Assembly: GCA_027492275.1 (NCBI GenBank)
Contig: JAPUFC010000069.1
Location: 1 to 54,529, forward strand
Direction: 5' to 3'
DNA from: Mesorhizobium sp.
GTDB taxonomy: Bacteria; Pseudomonadota; Alphaproteobacteria; Rhizobiales; Rhizobiaceae
Length of the DNA stretch: 54,529 nucleotides
The stretch's first letter is position 1, and each line of letters begins with the position of its first letter. Shown here piece after piece: positions 26,941 to 35,191 of the stretch. The notes below the pieces were generated by a model that made no database searches, was not told the origin of the DNA, and saw only the letters and a program-made list of their open reading frames with translations. The translations under genes and the position numbers were made by a program.

Positions 26941-28711
26941 CGCGAATATGCTCCAGCGCCTGCCGGATGTAAGCCGGACACGTATCATCGTCGACGTGCG
27001 GCGCTAGCGCCTGCGCGAAGCGTCCCTTTCCAATGCGTTCGATAAGGGCCAGCAGGCGGTCCTCATCAAGGTCATCGGGATCGTCCACCCACTCCTGCAG
27101 CGCCGCTCGGGTCTCGTCGCCGATGGACAATTCTTCCTCGATGATCTCCTGCATCGCTTCGGCGAGGCCGCCCGTGAACAGTTCCGGTTCGAGCGTGTTG
27201 CTGTTGACGAAATAGCCGAACGGTTCGGCCCGAGCGATCACGGCGTCCGCGTCAAGACGCCGATAATTGACGCCCTCTTCGAGCAGTTCGAGCACATTGA
27301 TCAGGCGCCGCCGAACCCTTGGATGGCTCGCACCGTTGGGATCTCGATCCGTCAAGATGACGTGCGGGATATTCAGACCCTGCGGACCCAACAGCTTCAC
27401 GTAAGGTGTGAAATTGGTGCCCCCCACCGAGCAGACGGTGATGCCGAGCATGTCGAGGGGAATGTCCAGGGCCTCGGCGAACGCAGGGATGAGAAACCGC
27501 TCGGCATCGCCCTCGACGAGGATCACGCCTCGCGCGAAGAAAATCTCGCCGCGGCTGACATCGATGTAGCGCTGGAGGTCCGCCTCATCCCGCTCGGTCA
27601 GCGGCGCCGTCGCCGTGGACACCGCAGTCGTCGCGTCCTCGCCGCCGTCATGCCGGAGCAGGACGACGGAGCGGATCGGGGTGACACTCGCGATGTGCGG
27701 TGAGTGCGTCGTGAGGATGGTCGTGAGCGGTGGCGCGTCTTCCTGTGCCTCCGCAGCCCCGCCGAGGAAGTACCGATAGACGAGCCGCTGCACATGCGGG
27801 TGAAGATGGGCTTCGGGCTCTTCGACCACGAAGAAGGTGTGGTCGCGCTCGCCATCCGTCACCAGTCGATCGAGCTCCAGGCTCTTCAGCGCCAGAAAAA
27901 TCAGGTTGGCGGTGCCGAGACTGGCGTCGCCAATGCCGCGCGCGCCATTGTCAATCAGTAGCCGCAGGCTGCGCAGCAGCGCGTCAACCCGCGTCGGAGC
28001 CAGGCCGAGCGTCAGCGGGACGGCGTGCTGCTCGCCCGCAATCGCGATCAGACGATCGCTGATCCGTTGGGCGGTTGCGACTACCTCGGCGTGTCCAGAC
28101 AGCTCGGCTTGAGCGTCATTGACCTGCTGCTGGATTTCCTCGCGCGCATCTTCGTCGAGCGAGGTCGCCAGCTCCTCAATCAACGGCCGCAGCGGCGAGT
28201 TTCGCCAACTCGCCAGGTCCTTCTCGGTGTCGCGCAGCGCCACCTGAACATCGAGCGGCAGCATCCGGCGGAACGTCGAGCCGATCGCCATGTCGGGGTC
28301 GTCACCGCCGAAAATGACGTACTCGTAGTCGGCCAGACTCTCCGGCTCGCGAGCGAGATTTGCCTTCGGCTGGAAGCGATATGTGAGACGCGCGACCATG
28401 GGCGGTCCCGGGTCCACTACGCAGTCGTTGAGATGTGCCATCAGGCGCGGATCGCCGGTGAAATCGGTCAAGTCGACTGAGATTTCGATGGTCTCGCCGA
28501 GCTTGTTCTCGCCAAGGCCATCCCAGAAATGTTCGAGCCCGAGCTGACGGTCCCGCTCCGACAGGCCGGGGTCCAGGATCAATTGCAGAGCGCGGATGAA
28601 GTTGCTCTTGCCGACCTTGTTCTCGCCGACAATGACGATGCTGTCGCCCGTCTCGACATCAATGTCCGAGAAGTTTGCGAAATTGCTTATTCTTACGCGT
28701 GATATGCGCAC
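26927..28711 (-). CDS. gajA: GajA: OLD-family ATPase-TOPRIM nuclease of a Gabija system
   Basis: This 594-residue protein has an ABC-type ATPase split by a long insertion: Walker A GENKVGKS (29-36), signature SLGTANL (264-270), Walker B FVVEEPEAHLHP (about 295-306) and the H-loop His336 in LTTHSPH. A TOPRIM nuclease domain follows with the invariant Glu400 in VILVEGDAE and the D-x-D pair in LTDRDPNG (Asp455, Asp457). In Gabija, ATP and nucleotides keep GajA inactive until depletion triggers DNA cutting. The start is GTG, 18 bp after the AbiEii stop, with GGAGAAAGG in front. Confidence 0.9.
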   Translation of the reverse strand: MRISRVRISNFANFSDIDVETGDSIVIVGENKVGKSNFIRALQLILDPGLSERDRQLGLEHFWDGLGENKLGETIEISVDLTDFTGDPRLMAHLNDCVVDPGPPMVARLTYRFQPKANLAREPESLADYEYVIFGGDDPDMAIGSTFRRMLPLDVQVALRDTEKDLASWRNSPLRPLIEELATSLDEDAREEIQQQVNDAQAELSGHAEVVATAQRISDRLIAIAGEQHAVPLTLGLAPTRVDALLRSLRLLIDNGARGIGDASLGTANLIFLALKSLELDRLVTDGERDHTFFVVEEPEAHLHPHVQRLVYRYFLGGAAEAQEDAPPLTTILTTHSPHIASVTPIRSVVLLRHDGGEDATTAVSTATAPLTERDEADLQRYIDVSRGEIFFARGVILVEGDAERFLIPAFAEALDIPLDMLGITVCSVGGTNFTPYVKLLGPQGLNIPHVILTDRDPNGASHPRVRRRLINVLELLEEGVNYRRLDADAVIARAEPFGYFVNSNTLEPELFTGGLAEAMQEIIEEELSIGDETRAALQEWVDDPDDLDEDRLLALIERIGKGRFAQALAPHVDDDTCPAYIRQALEHIRDALA

Positions 28712-28729
28712 CCTTTCTCCCCCCGCTTC

Positions 28730-29749
28730 TTATGCTTGATCGCCGCGATTGGCCCGCCCGGCGATGTCGGCGCAGCGCGCCATCAGTGTTTCAAAAAATT
28801 CCGCGTCATCGAGCAGAAGGCCATCCTCGACCATGCGAGTGTAGTCGTCCCCGAGCGCCTTCAGCGCATCGCCCGCAGGCACGAGGCGCAGTCCGCCATG
28901 GACAGCAGCCAGATAGTCGATCGGTTCACGATCGGCCGCCTTCTCGGCGAAGAACATCGCCTTGTGTCGAGCAACCGCATCCGCCAGATCCCGATCGGCA
29001 AAAGCCGCCTCGACGAGGCCTGCCTCGTCCAATCGCACCACGTCATGCCAATGGCGGGCGAAGCGCTCGCCGCGCAGTCGCTCTTGCAGGCAGAAGACGT
29101 GAATCGCGGTCGCCTTTTCCCAGAAGGTCCGCTCCGCGTGCAACACCCGCGGCCGGGCAGTTGGAAAAACCACATTCTCGACCAGGCCAGACGCATCGCA
29201 GGCAACATCGCGCTCGCTCGCCGGCTCGCCGGTCGAGCGCGCGCCGAATTCCAGCATGACGCTCGGAGCGACGTAGCCCGTACCCGCGCTCGTCGCCTCA
29301 TAGTCGATGAAAAGCTTCTCGCCGTCGGCGCGAACCGTCGCTGCGAGTTTCTCCTTCTCCAGAGCCCCGGCGATCGTCGGATGGACCGTTCCGGCCACCC
29401 ATTCAGGAAGCCGCTTTCGCACCTCGCTCGACCACCGTTTTTCCTCGCTGCGCGACTGCGGCAGGGCCTCGCCTTTTTCGCCGACAAGGTCGGGCGCGAT
29501 CGCCCGAATGTCATAGGTGAGGTCGACATCCTCCGAAAAGCGCCGGATCACGCCATAGGCTTTCGAGAGCGACGTGCCGCCCTTGAAGACAAGGTGCTCG
29601 CCCAGCGCCGTGTCGTAGAGCGCCGACAGCGCCCAAACGACCCAGGCATCCTTTTCGAGCAGATGCGCGGGCCGACCTGATTTGTCGGCGGCAATGCCCA
29701 GGACGTCACGGCGATCCGACGCCGACAGTCGGAGAAACACGTCAGCCAT
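28730..29749 (-). CDS. abiEii: AbiEii nucleotidyltransferase toxin
   Basis: AbiEii toxins are NTases (MenT-like DUF1814 family) that block growth, in some cases by adding nucleotides to tRNA. The 339-residue protein shows the NTase signature FKGGTSLSKAYG (GGTSLS at 57-62) and the paired acidic residues in FSEDVDL (Asp74, Asp76). The ATG 29749 overlaps the abiEi stop by 8 bp, the usual arrangement of the pair. It lies 18 bp upstream of gajA, so toxin and Gabija probably share a message. Confidence 0.9.
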   Translation of the reverse strand: MADVFLRLSASDRRDVLGIAADKSGRPAHLLEKDAWVVWALSALYDTALGEHLVFKGGTSLSKAYGVIRRFSEDVDLTYDIRAIAPDLVGEKGEALPQSRSEEKRWSSEVRKRLPEWVAGTVHPTIAGALEKEKLAATVRADGEKLFIDYEATSAGTGYVAPSVMLEFGARSTGEPASERDVACDASGLVENVVFPTARPRVLHAERTFWEKATAIHVFCLQERLRGERFARHWHDVVRLDEAGLVEAAFADRDLADAVARHKAMFFAEKAADREPIDYLAAVHGGLRLVPAGDALKALGDDYTRMVEDGLLLDDAEFFETLMARCADIAGRANRGDQA

Positions 29750-30335
29750 GCGCGGCCTTTCCGACACTGCGCGCAAGCCACGTCGGAAGCTGCGGCGCCA
29801 CCGCCACCAGCTCCTGGAAGGTTGTCGAAGGCAGCCTGCGCTTCAGCGTCTGAAGCGCAGCCTCCGCCTTTTCAGGCCCGAGCCACGCGAGCGCCCGCAC
29901 GGCTTCACCGGCGGGACGATTGGCCAAGGCGAGTTGCCAACGCGGCGCGTGCCGAAGCTCGACCACTTGCTTTCCCAGGCTCATCGTGCGGCTGCGACCA
30001 GAGGTCAGGTAAACCGATCTGACCGGCACCTGCGTCGTGAGCCCGAGCGTGTTCGCGGCAGCCGCCCCGCTAGGTACGATGACTTCGCCGCGTTGACTGG
30101 CCAGCGCTTCGACCGCCTGTTCGACCGAAGGCGATCTGATCCCGAACCGGCTTGAAATCGGACGCAGGTAAACGCCGCGACCGGCCCTCATGAGCTGGCC
30201 GCGTTCGACGAGGCGCGACAATGCCTGATCCACCGCAGCCCGATTCCCGAGATGCAGCAGGCCCTTGGCGGAAACAGGCGCCCCTTCCGGCAAGCCCCCC
30301 GCGTAAGACAGAATCTGCTCGGTCAGTCGTTGCAT
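29742..30335 (-). CDS. abiEi: AbiEi antitoxin (DUF6088 type)
   Basis: This 197-residue protein has an N-terminal winged-helix segment (NRAAVDQALSRLVERGQLMR, then GVYLRP) and the AbiEi-like C-terminal region PSGAAAANTLGL. AbiEi antitoxins bind inverted repeats in their own promoter and also counter AbiEii by a separate domain (type IV system). The start is supported by AGGAGA upstream, and the ribosome site itself lies within the operator palindrome at 30345-30374. It heads a run of five minus-strand genes to the Mrr-like gene. Confidence 0.87.
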   Translation of the reverse strand: MQRLTEQILSYAGGLPEGAPVSAKGLLHLGNRAAVDQALSRLVERGQLMRAGRGVYLRPISSRFGIRSPSVEQAVEALASQRGEVIVPSGAAAANTLGLTTQVPVRSVYLTSGRSRTMSLGKQVVELRHAPRWQLALANRPAGEAVRALAWLGPEKAEAALQTLKRRLPSTTFQELVAVAPQLPTWLARSVGKAAHG

Positions 30336-30344
30336 GGCGATCTC

Positions 30345-30374
30345 CTGTCAGAAATATACGCGGCTTTCTGACAG
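30345..30374 (-). promoter_or_regulatory. Operator palindrome in front of abiEi
   Basis: A perfect inverted repeat, CTGTCAGAAA (30345-30354) and TTTCTGACAG (30365-30374), lies 10 bp ahead of the abiEi start and overlaps its ribosome site. This is the size and place expected for AbiEi autoregulation. It also sits between divergent genes. Confidence 0.65.
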
Positions 30375-30409
30375 TTTTCAAGGCGCGACTGCAATAACGG
30401 AGGTCGCTC

Positions 30410-30438
30410 TTGACCGGACCTTTATGACCGGGCATATT
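30410..30438 (+). promoter_or_regulatory. Candidate promoter of the plus-strand nuclease/TrlF genes
   Basis: TTGACC at 30410-30415 and CATATT at 30433-30438 are 17 bp apart, about 21 bp before ATG 30460. The -10 match is modest. Confidence 0.4.
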
Positions 30439-30459
30439 TGCCTAAATTAGGGATCAGCT

Positions 30460-31014
30460 ATGTTTGTCTACAACCCAGAAAAGTTCGCGTCCTTGTATGG
30501 GTCGGAGCTCGGCCAGCAGCTTTGGGCCTTTCTCATCTTGCGCGAAAACGTCGCCCGCCTCGAGACGGCTTCGGAACTGAGCAAACCCGCCGTCGAGGGC
30601 ATCGAGGAACGGCTTCTCGAAGCGTTCCGCGAGGACGTGCTGGCGGATCGGGTCAAGCAGATGATCGGCCACATGGTGCGCCAGATTCTGGAGCAACGCG
30701 GCTGGGTGCTCGACCAGGGCGACGTCAAGGTGCAGTCGGTGCCCTTTACGAAGGCCGCGCGCTATCGCCGGCCGGATTGGTTCACCTTCCACGCCTTCCG
30801 CAACACCGGCGATCCGCGCGACGTCGTCATCACCGACCGTCGCCAGAACGCTTCTCTGCCCGAGGACGCGCGCTGGACCTATTACGCCACCTTCGCCAGC
30901 CCAATCAAAGCCGCCGTGGCCTTCGGCGTCCGCGACATCAGCCAGTTACGCCAGCAAGTGCATTTAAATGGCTATCAACGCGTCCGCGTCGAGCGGATGC
31001 TGCGGCGCGCGTGA
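30460..31014 (+). CDS. Hypothetical protein, first gene of the trlF-associated trio
   Basis: I do not recognise this 184-residue protein. It is helical in its first half (LGQQLWAFLILRENVARLE and DVLADRVKQMIGHMVRQIL) and has a compact second half with GWVLDQGDVKVQSVPFTKAARY and PDWFTFHAF, then basic C-terminal residues (RVRVERMLRRA). There is no signal, membrane segment or catalytic motif. It ends 8 bp before the nuclease-like gene on the same strand, so the two are likely translated from one message. A DNA-binding or nuclease-partner role would be a guess. Confidence 0.65.
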   Translation: MFVYNPEKFASLYGSELGQQLWAFLILRENVARLETASELSKPAVEGIEERLLEAFREDVLADRVKQMIGHMVRQILEQRGWVLDQGDVKVQSVPFTKAARYRRPDWFTFHAFRNTGDPRDVVITDRRQNASLPEDARWTYYATFASPIKAAVAFGVRDISQLRQQVHLNGYQRVRVERMLRRA

Positions 31015-31022
31015 GGTCTGAC

Positions 31023-32051
31023 ATGGCGACGACATCGATCGACGAATTCATCCGCGTCTCGCAGTTGCTCTCAGGCCTGACCCTTTCGGTCCCCATCATG
31101 ATGATGACGCGGGACGAGGTCGAAAGGATCGTTTCCGACGCGGCGGCCGACACGACGCTCTCATCCCTGGATCGTGAGTTGCGCGCCAAGCTCAAGGCGG
31201 TGACCGCACCCGAGGACCATGTCCAGATGGCGCAGGCCTATGAGGCCTACTCCGAAGCGTCCTTCTATCTGGCAATGAAGGATCGCGGCGTCGTTTTGGA
31301 GCGCACGCCAGGCACCGGCGGCCATAAGGCAAAGCGGCCAGACTTCCGCTATTCGCACGGCGCAGGCGAACTCTATTTCGAGGTCAAGGCCCTCGAAATC
31401 GCCGAACCGCTGCGGCGTCACAAGGAAATCGGTCACGAGGCGTTGGAGGTCGCGGCCGAGTTGGACGGACGCGCGCGGCAACCAGGAATTCACTTCGGCA
31501 AGCCGCTGGAGATATCAGGCCACCTGCCCAATGCAGGCTCCGTCGCGCGGATCGACGACACGATCCAGAAGATCAGCAACAACATCAAGCCCGGCCAGAT
31601 TGAGTACGGCCCGACCGTGCTTGTCGTCGATCTCGGGCGCCTCAGCAGCATCGCGCAAGGCCCTTCCGGCCTATTGCCCGTCTTCTTCCACGCCGGACCT
31701 CCGGCGGAAAGCTGTGTAAGTGGCGAACTTTGGCAGATCGCGCTCGGCCTGCCCGGGGAGCAGATCCTTTCGCTTCCGGAGTTCGACGGCAAAAGCAATC
31801 TGGCGGGCCACCAGACTCAGGTCGGTATTCTCCGCCAATTCCCTACCCTGATGGCGATCACGTTCTTCCTGCCGCGCTGGAGCGAGAAACCCGAACTGCT
31901 GACGATCTGGAATGTGGGCTGGGATCAGACGGCCCTGGAGAATCCGTGCGCCCTCGACGAACATCAGGTTGGAGATTTTCTTCACGATTATTCCGATGGC
32001 CTGAATGATCAGCGAAACGAACTGGGTTGGGATTTTCGCGTGAGTCGATAG
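31023..32051 (+). CDS. PD-(D/E)xK nuclease-like protein
   Basis: This 342-residue protein has the layout of the PD-(D/E)xK fold: Glu78 in AYSEASFYL, then RTPGTGGHKAKRPDFRY with Asp107, then ELYFEVKALE with Glu120-x-Lys122. That order (Glu, PD, ExK) and the 13-residue spacing are those of restriction-type nucleases. The rest has a beta strand TVLVVDLGRL and a C-terminal WNVGW region I cannot place. ATG 31023 is preceded by GAGG. It follows the hypothetical gene closely and precedes trlF by 122 bp. The nuclease role is inferred from motifs only. Confidence 0.65.
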   Translation: MATTSIDEFIRVSQLLSGLTLSVPIMMMTRDEVERIVSDAAADTTLSSLDRELRAKLKAVTAPEDHVQMAQAYEAYSEASFYLAMKDRGVVLERTPGTGGHKAKRPDFRYSHGAGELYFEVKALEIAEPLRRHKEIGHEALEVAAELDGRARQPGIHFGKPLEISGHLPNAGSVARIDDTIQKISNNIKPGQIEYGPTVLVVDLGRLSSIAQGPSGLLPVFFHAGPPAESCVSGELWQIALGLPGEQILSLPEFDGKSNLAGHQTQVGILRQFPTLMAITFFLPRWSEKPELLTIWNVGWDQTALENPCALDEHQVGDFLHDYSDGLNDQRNELGWDFRVSR

Positions 32052-32173
32052 ACCTTTAAATTACTGCATCGGGCCGACGAGTGCGCGGCCTCGGCGCATC
32101 ATCATTGGGCTGGAACACATCGACCGGGGGCACGACCGTCAGGGCGGACAACGACCGGGACACAGGAGGAAGC

Positions 32174-35149
32174 ATGATCGGTCGCGGATCTGAATGGCGG
32201 CGCTGGGAGCCACATATTCACGCCCCGGGCACCGTACTGAACAATCAGTTCGGCGGGGGCACGCCGTGGGAGGCCTATCTAACGTCCCTGGAAACCGCCA
32301 CGCCGAAGATCGAGGCGATCGCGGTGACGGACTATTATTTGACGGACATCTATCAGGAAGTGCTGAGGTACAAGGCAGCGGGCCGCCTGCCCAGCGTCCA
32401 GCTCATTTTCCCGAACGTCGAACTGCGCCTCGACGTCGCCGCCAAGACCGGCTTCGTCAACCTTCACCTTCTCGTCAGCCCGGAAGATCCCCGGCATGTC
32501 GAGGAGCTGGACCGCATCCTGCAGCGACTCCAGTTCCAGGCGCACGGCGACACCTTCAACTGCACGCGCCAGGACCTGATCTCGCTGGGCAAGAAGGCAG
32601 ACACCAGTATCATCGACGACCGGGCCGCGCTCGCCCACGGCGCGACGCAGTTCAAAGTCAATTTCGACCAGCTCCGCCGCGTCATGCGCGAAAGCGATTG
32701 GGCGAAGGCGAACATCCTGATCGCGGTTGCGGGCGCCGCCGGCGACGGCACGTCAGGCCTGCGGCAGGCCGCCGACGCGACGATGCGCCAGGAAATCGAG
32801 AAATTCGCCCACATCATCTTTTCGAGCAGCCCGGCCCAGCGCGAATTCTGGTGCGGACGCCGGGGCGTGACGCTCGATCAGCTTCGCGAACGCTATGGCG
32901 GCTGCAAGCCCTGCCTCCACGGCAGCGATGCGCATGATCAGCAGACCGTCGGCCAGCCGGTCGAAGATCGGTTTTCGTGGATCAAGGGCGGACTGGAATT
33001 CGACGCGCTGCGCCAGGCGTGCATCGATCCCGAGGGTCGCGCTCATGTCGCCGTCGAACCGCCGCGCGCGGCGATGCCTTCACAGGTAATCTCCCACGTC
33101 TCGCTCGCTGACGCCGGGTGGGCCGCCACGCCCTCGATTCCGCTCAACCCCGGACTCGTCGCCATCATCGGCGCGCGTGGTTCCGGCAAGACCGCGCTAG
33201 CCGACGTGATCGCCGCCGGCTGCGACGCGATCACACCGGCGGCTTGGCGAGCCAACGAGAATATCAGCCCGTCTTTCCTCGTGCGCGCCCGCAAACTTCT
33301 TGGCAATTCGACCGCGACGCTGGCTTGGGCCGGCGGCGCCACTGTCACGCGCTTCCTGGACGGCCGCGACGCCAACGGCCATCTGGCCTTTCCCCGCGCA
33401 CGTTATTTGTCTCAGCAGTTCGTCGAGGACCTTTGCTCCTCCGCCGGTGTTTCGGACGGCCTGATCGCGGAGATCGAACGGGTGATCTTCGAGGCCCACC
33501 TCCAGGACGATCGCGACGGCGCCATCGACTTCGCCGAGCTGCGCGAGTTCCGGACCGCCCGCTTCCAGCAGGCCCGGGAACGGGAAGCCGACGCGATCGC
33601 CGACATATCCGAACGCATCGCCACGGAGATCGAGAAGGAAGCTTCGATCGCCGGTCTGTCCCTGCAGGTCGCGCAAAAGGACGGGCAGATCAAGAGCTAC
33701 AATCAGGATCTCGCCAAGCTCGTCGTCAAGGGCACAGAGGCGCAAGCCGCTCGACACGCGCAGCTGGGACAGACCGTTCAGGCGCTGCGCGGCACGATCC
33801 AGGCCTACGCCAACCAACGTCGCACCTTCGTCGCGCTGCAAGACGAAGTGGCCAGCACCCGCGCCACCAAGGCGCCCGAACTTCTGCGCCAGGCCAAGGA
33901 GCGGCATCAGCACAGCGGCCTGAGCGCGCAGCAGTGGGATGAATTCCTGCTCATCTACAAAGGCAACGTCGACACGAGCCTTGCCGGCTACGTGACATGG
34001 GCCGATCAGCAGATCTCGGCGCTCACAGGCGTCCCCGTGCCGCCTGGGAATCCGAATACGCCCGTATTTCCCGACACGGCGGACTTGACCAAGTTGCCTC
34101 TTAACACGCTGCTGGCGGAGATGACCCGCCTCGAGGCGCTGGTCAGTGCCGACAACATCGTCCGCAACCAATACACCACCCTCTCGCAGCGCATCGCGCA
34201 GGAGAACGCGGCGCTTCAAAACCTGCAGGCGCGACTGACCGACGCCCAGGGAGCTGCCGCGCGTCGCAAGGACCTTCAAAGCGAGCGCGACGCGGCTTAC
34301 GGCCGAGTGTTCCAGGCGATCATCAACGAACAGGCCGCACTTGCTGACCTCTACGCGCCGTTGATGGCCCGCCTCACGGCATCGACCGGTACGCTGCGCA
34401 AACTCGGATTTTCGGTGCGCCGTATCGTCGATGTCGCCGGCTGGGGAGCCGTGGCGGAAGAGAATCTTCTCGACCGGCGTAAAGCCGGACCATTCCAGGG
34501 GCGCGGCGCGCTCACCTCGCTTGCCGACGCGACCTTGCGCCCGGCATGGGAAACAGGATCGGCGGCCGATGTGCAGACGGCGATGGCCAACTTCATCGCC
34601 CAATATATGAGAGACCTGATCGGTCATGCCCCTTACGCGCAGAACCAGCAGGCTGAATTTCGCGCCTGGCTGAAGCAGTTCGCACATTGGCTTTTCGCCA
34701 CAGACCACATCTCGGTGCGCTACGAGATCGTCTATGATGGCATCGACATCCGCAAACTCTCGCCCGGCACGAGAGGGATTGTGCTGCTTCTCCTCTATCT
34801 GGCGCTCGACGATGCGGACGATCGGCCGCTCATCATCGATCAGCCGGAAGAAAACCTCGACCCGAAATCGGTGTTCGAGGAGTTGGTCGCTCTATTCATT
34901 TTGGCCAAGGCCAAGCGGCAGGTGATCATGGTCACCCATAACGCCAACCTTGTCATCAATACCGATGCCGATCAGATCATCGTCGCGGACGCCGGGCCAC
35001 ATACAGCAGGCGGCCTTCCGCCAATCACCTATAAGGCCGGGGGGCTGGAGAACGCTGAGATCCGCAAGGCGGTGTGCGACATCCTGGAGGGTGGCGGGGA
35101 AGCCTTCAGGGAAAGGGCGCGGAGGCTGAGAGTCAGATTGGATCGATAG
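32174..35149 (+). CDS. trlF: TrlF-family PHP-ATPase protein
   Basis: This 991-residue protein begins with a PHP-like phosphoesterase domain: WEPHIHAPGT (His14, His16) and CLHGSDAHD (about 250), where metal ligands are expected. An SMC/RecN-like ATPase follows, with Walker A GARGSGKT (333-340), a long coiled-coil region (about 450-770) and Walker B LIIDQPEENLDP (about 885) followed by MVTHNANLV. This combination defines the TrlF family, which is common in defence islands; its reaction is not known to me. The start ATG 32174 has AGGAGGA in front. It is convergent with the res gene. Confidence 0.83.
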   Translation: MIGRGSEWRRWEPHIHAPGTVLNNQFGGGTPWEAYLTSLETATPKIEAIAVTDYYLTDIYQEVLRYKAAGRLPSVQLIFPNVELRLDVAAKTGFVNLHLLVSPEDPRHVEELDRILQRLQFQAHGDTFNCTRQDLISLGKKADTSIIDDRAALAHGATQFKVNFDQLRRVMRESDWAKANILIAVAGAAGDGTSGLRQAADATMRQEIEKFAHIIFSSSPAQREFWCGRRGVTLDQLRERYGGCKPCLHGSDAHDQQTVGQPVEDRFSWIKGGLEFDALRQACIDPEGRAHVAVEPPRAAMPSQVISHVSLADAGWAATPSIPLNPGLVAIIGARGSGKTALADVIAAGCDAITPAAWRANENISPSFLVRARKLLGNSTATLAWAGGATVTRFLDGRDANGHLAFPRARYLSQQFVEDLCSSAGVSDGLIAEIERVIFEAHLQDDRDGAIDFAELREFRTARFQQAREREADAIADISERIATEIEKEASIAGLSLQVAQKDGQIKSYNQDLAKLVVKGTEAQAARHAQLGQTVQALRGTIQAYANQRRTFVALQDEVASTRATKAPELLRQAKERHQHSGLSAQQWDEFLLIYKGNVDTSLAGYVTWADQQISALTGVPVPPGNPNTPVFPDTADLTKLPLNTLLAEMTRLEALVSADNIVRNQYTTLSQRIAQENAALQNLQARLTDAQGAAARRKDLQSERDAAYGRVFQAIINEQAALADLYAPLMARLTASTGTLRKLGFSVRRIVDVAGWGAVAEENLLDRRKAGPFQGRGALTSLADATLRPAWETGSAADVQTAMANFIAQYMRDLIGHAPYAQNQQAEFRAWLKQFAHWLFATDHISVRYEIVYDGIDIRKLSPGTRGIVLLLLYLALDDADDRPLIIDQPEENLDPKSVFEELVALFILAKAKRQVIMVTHNANLVINTDADQIIVADAGPHTAGGLPPITYKAGGLENAEIRKAVCDILEGGGEAFRERARRLRVRLDR

Positions 35150-35191
35150 AGGGCGACCGTTCTGTTTCTTCATTCTCCGCTCGCCAAGCCA

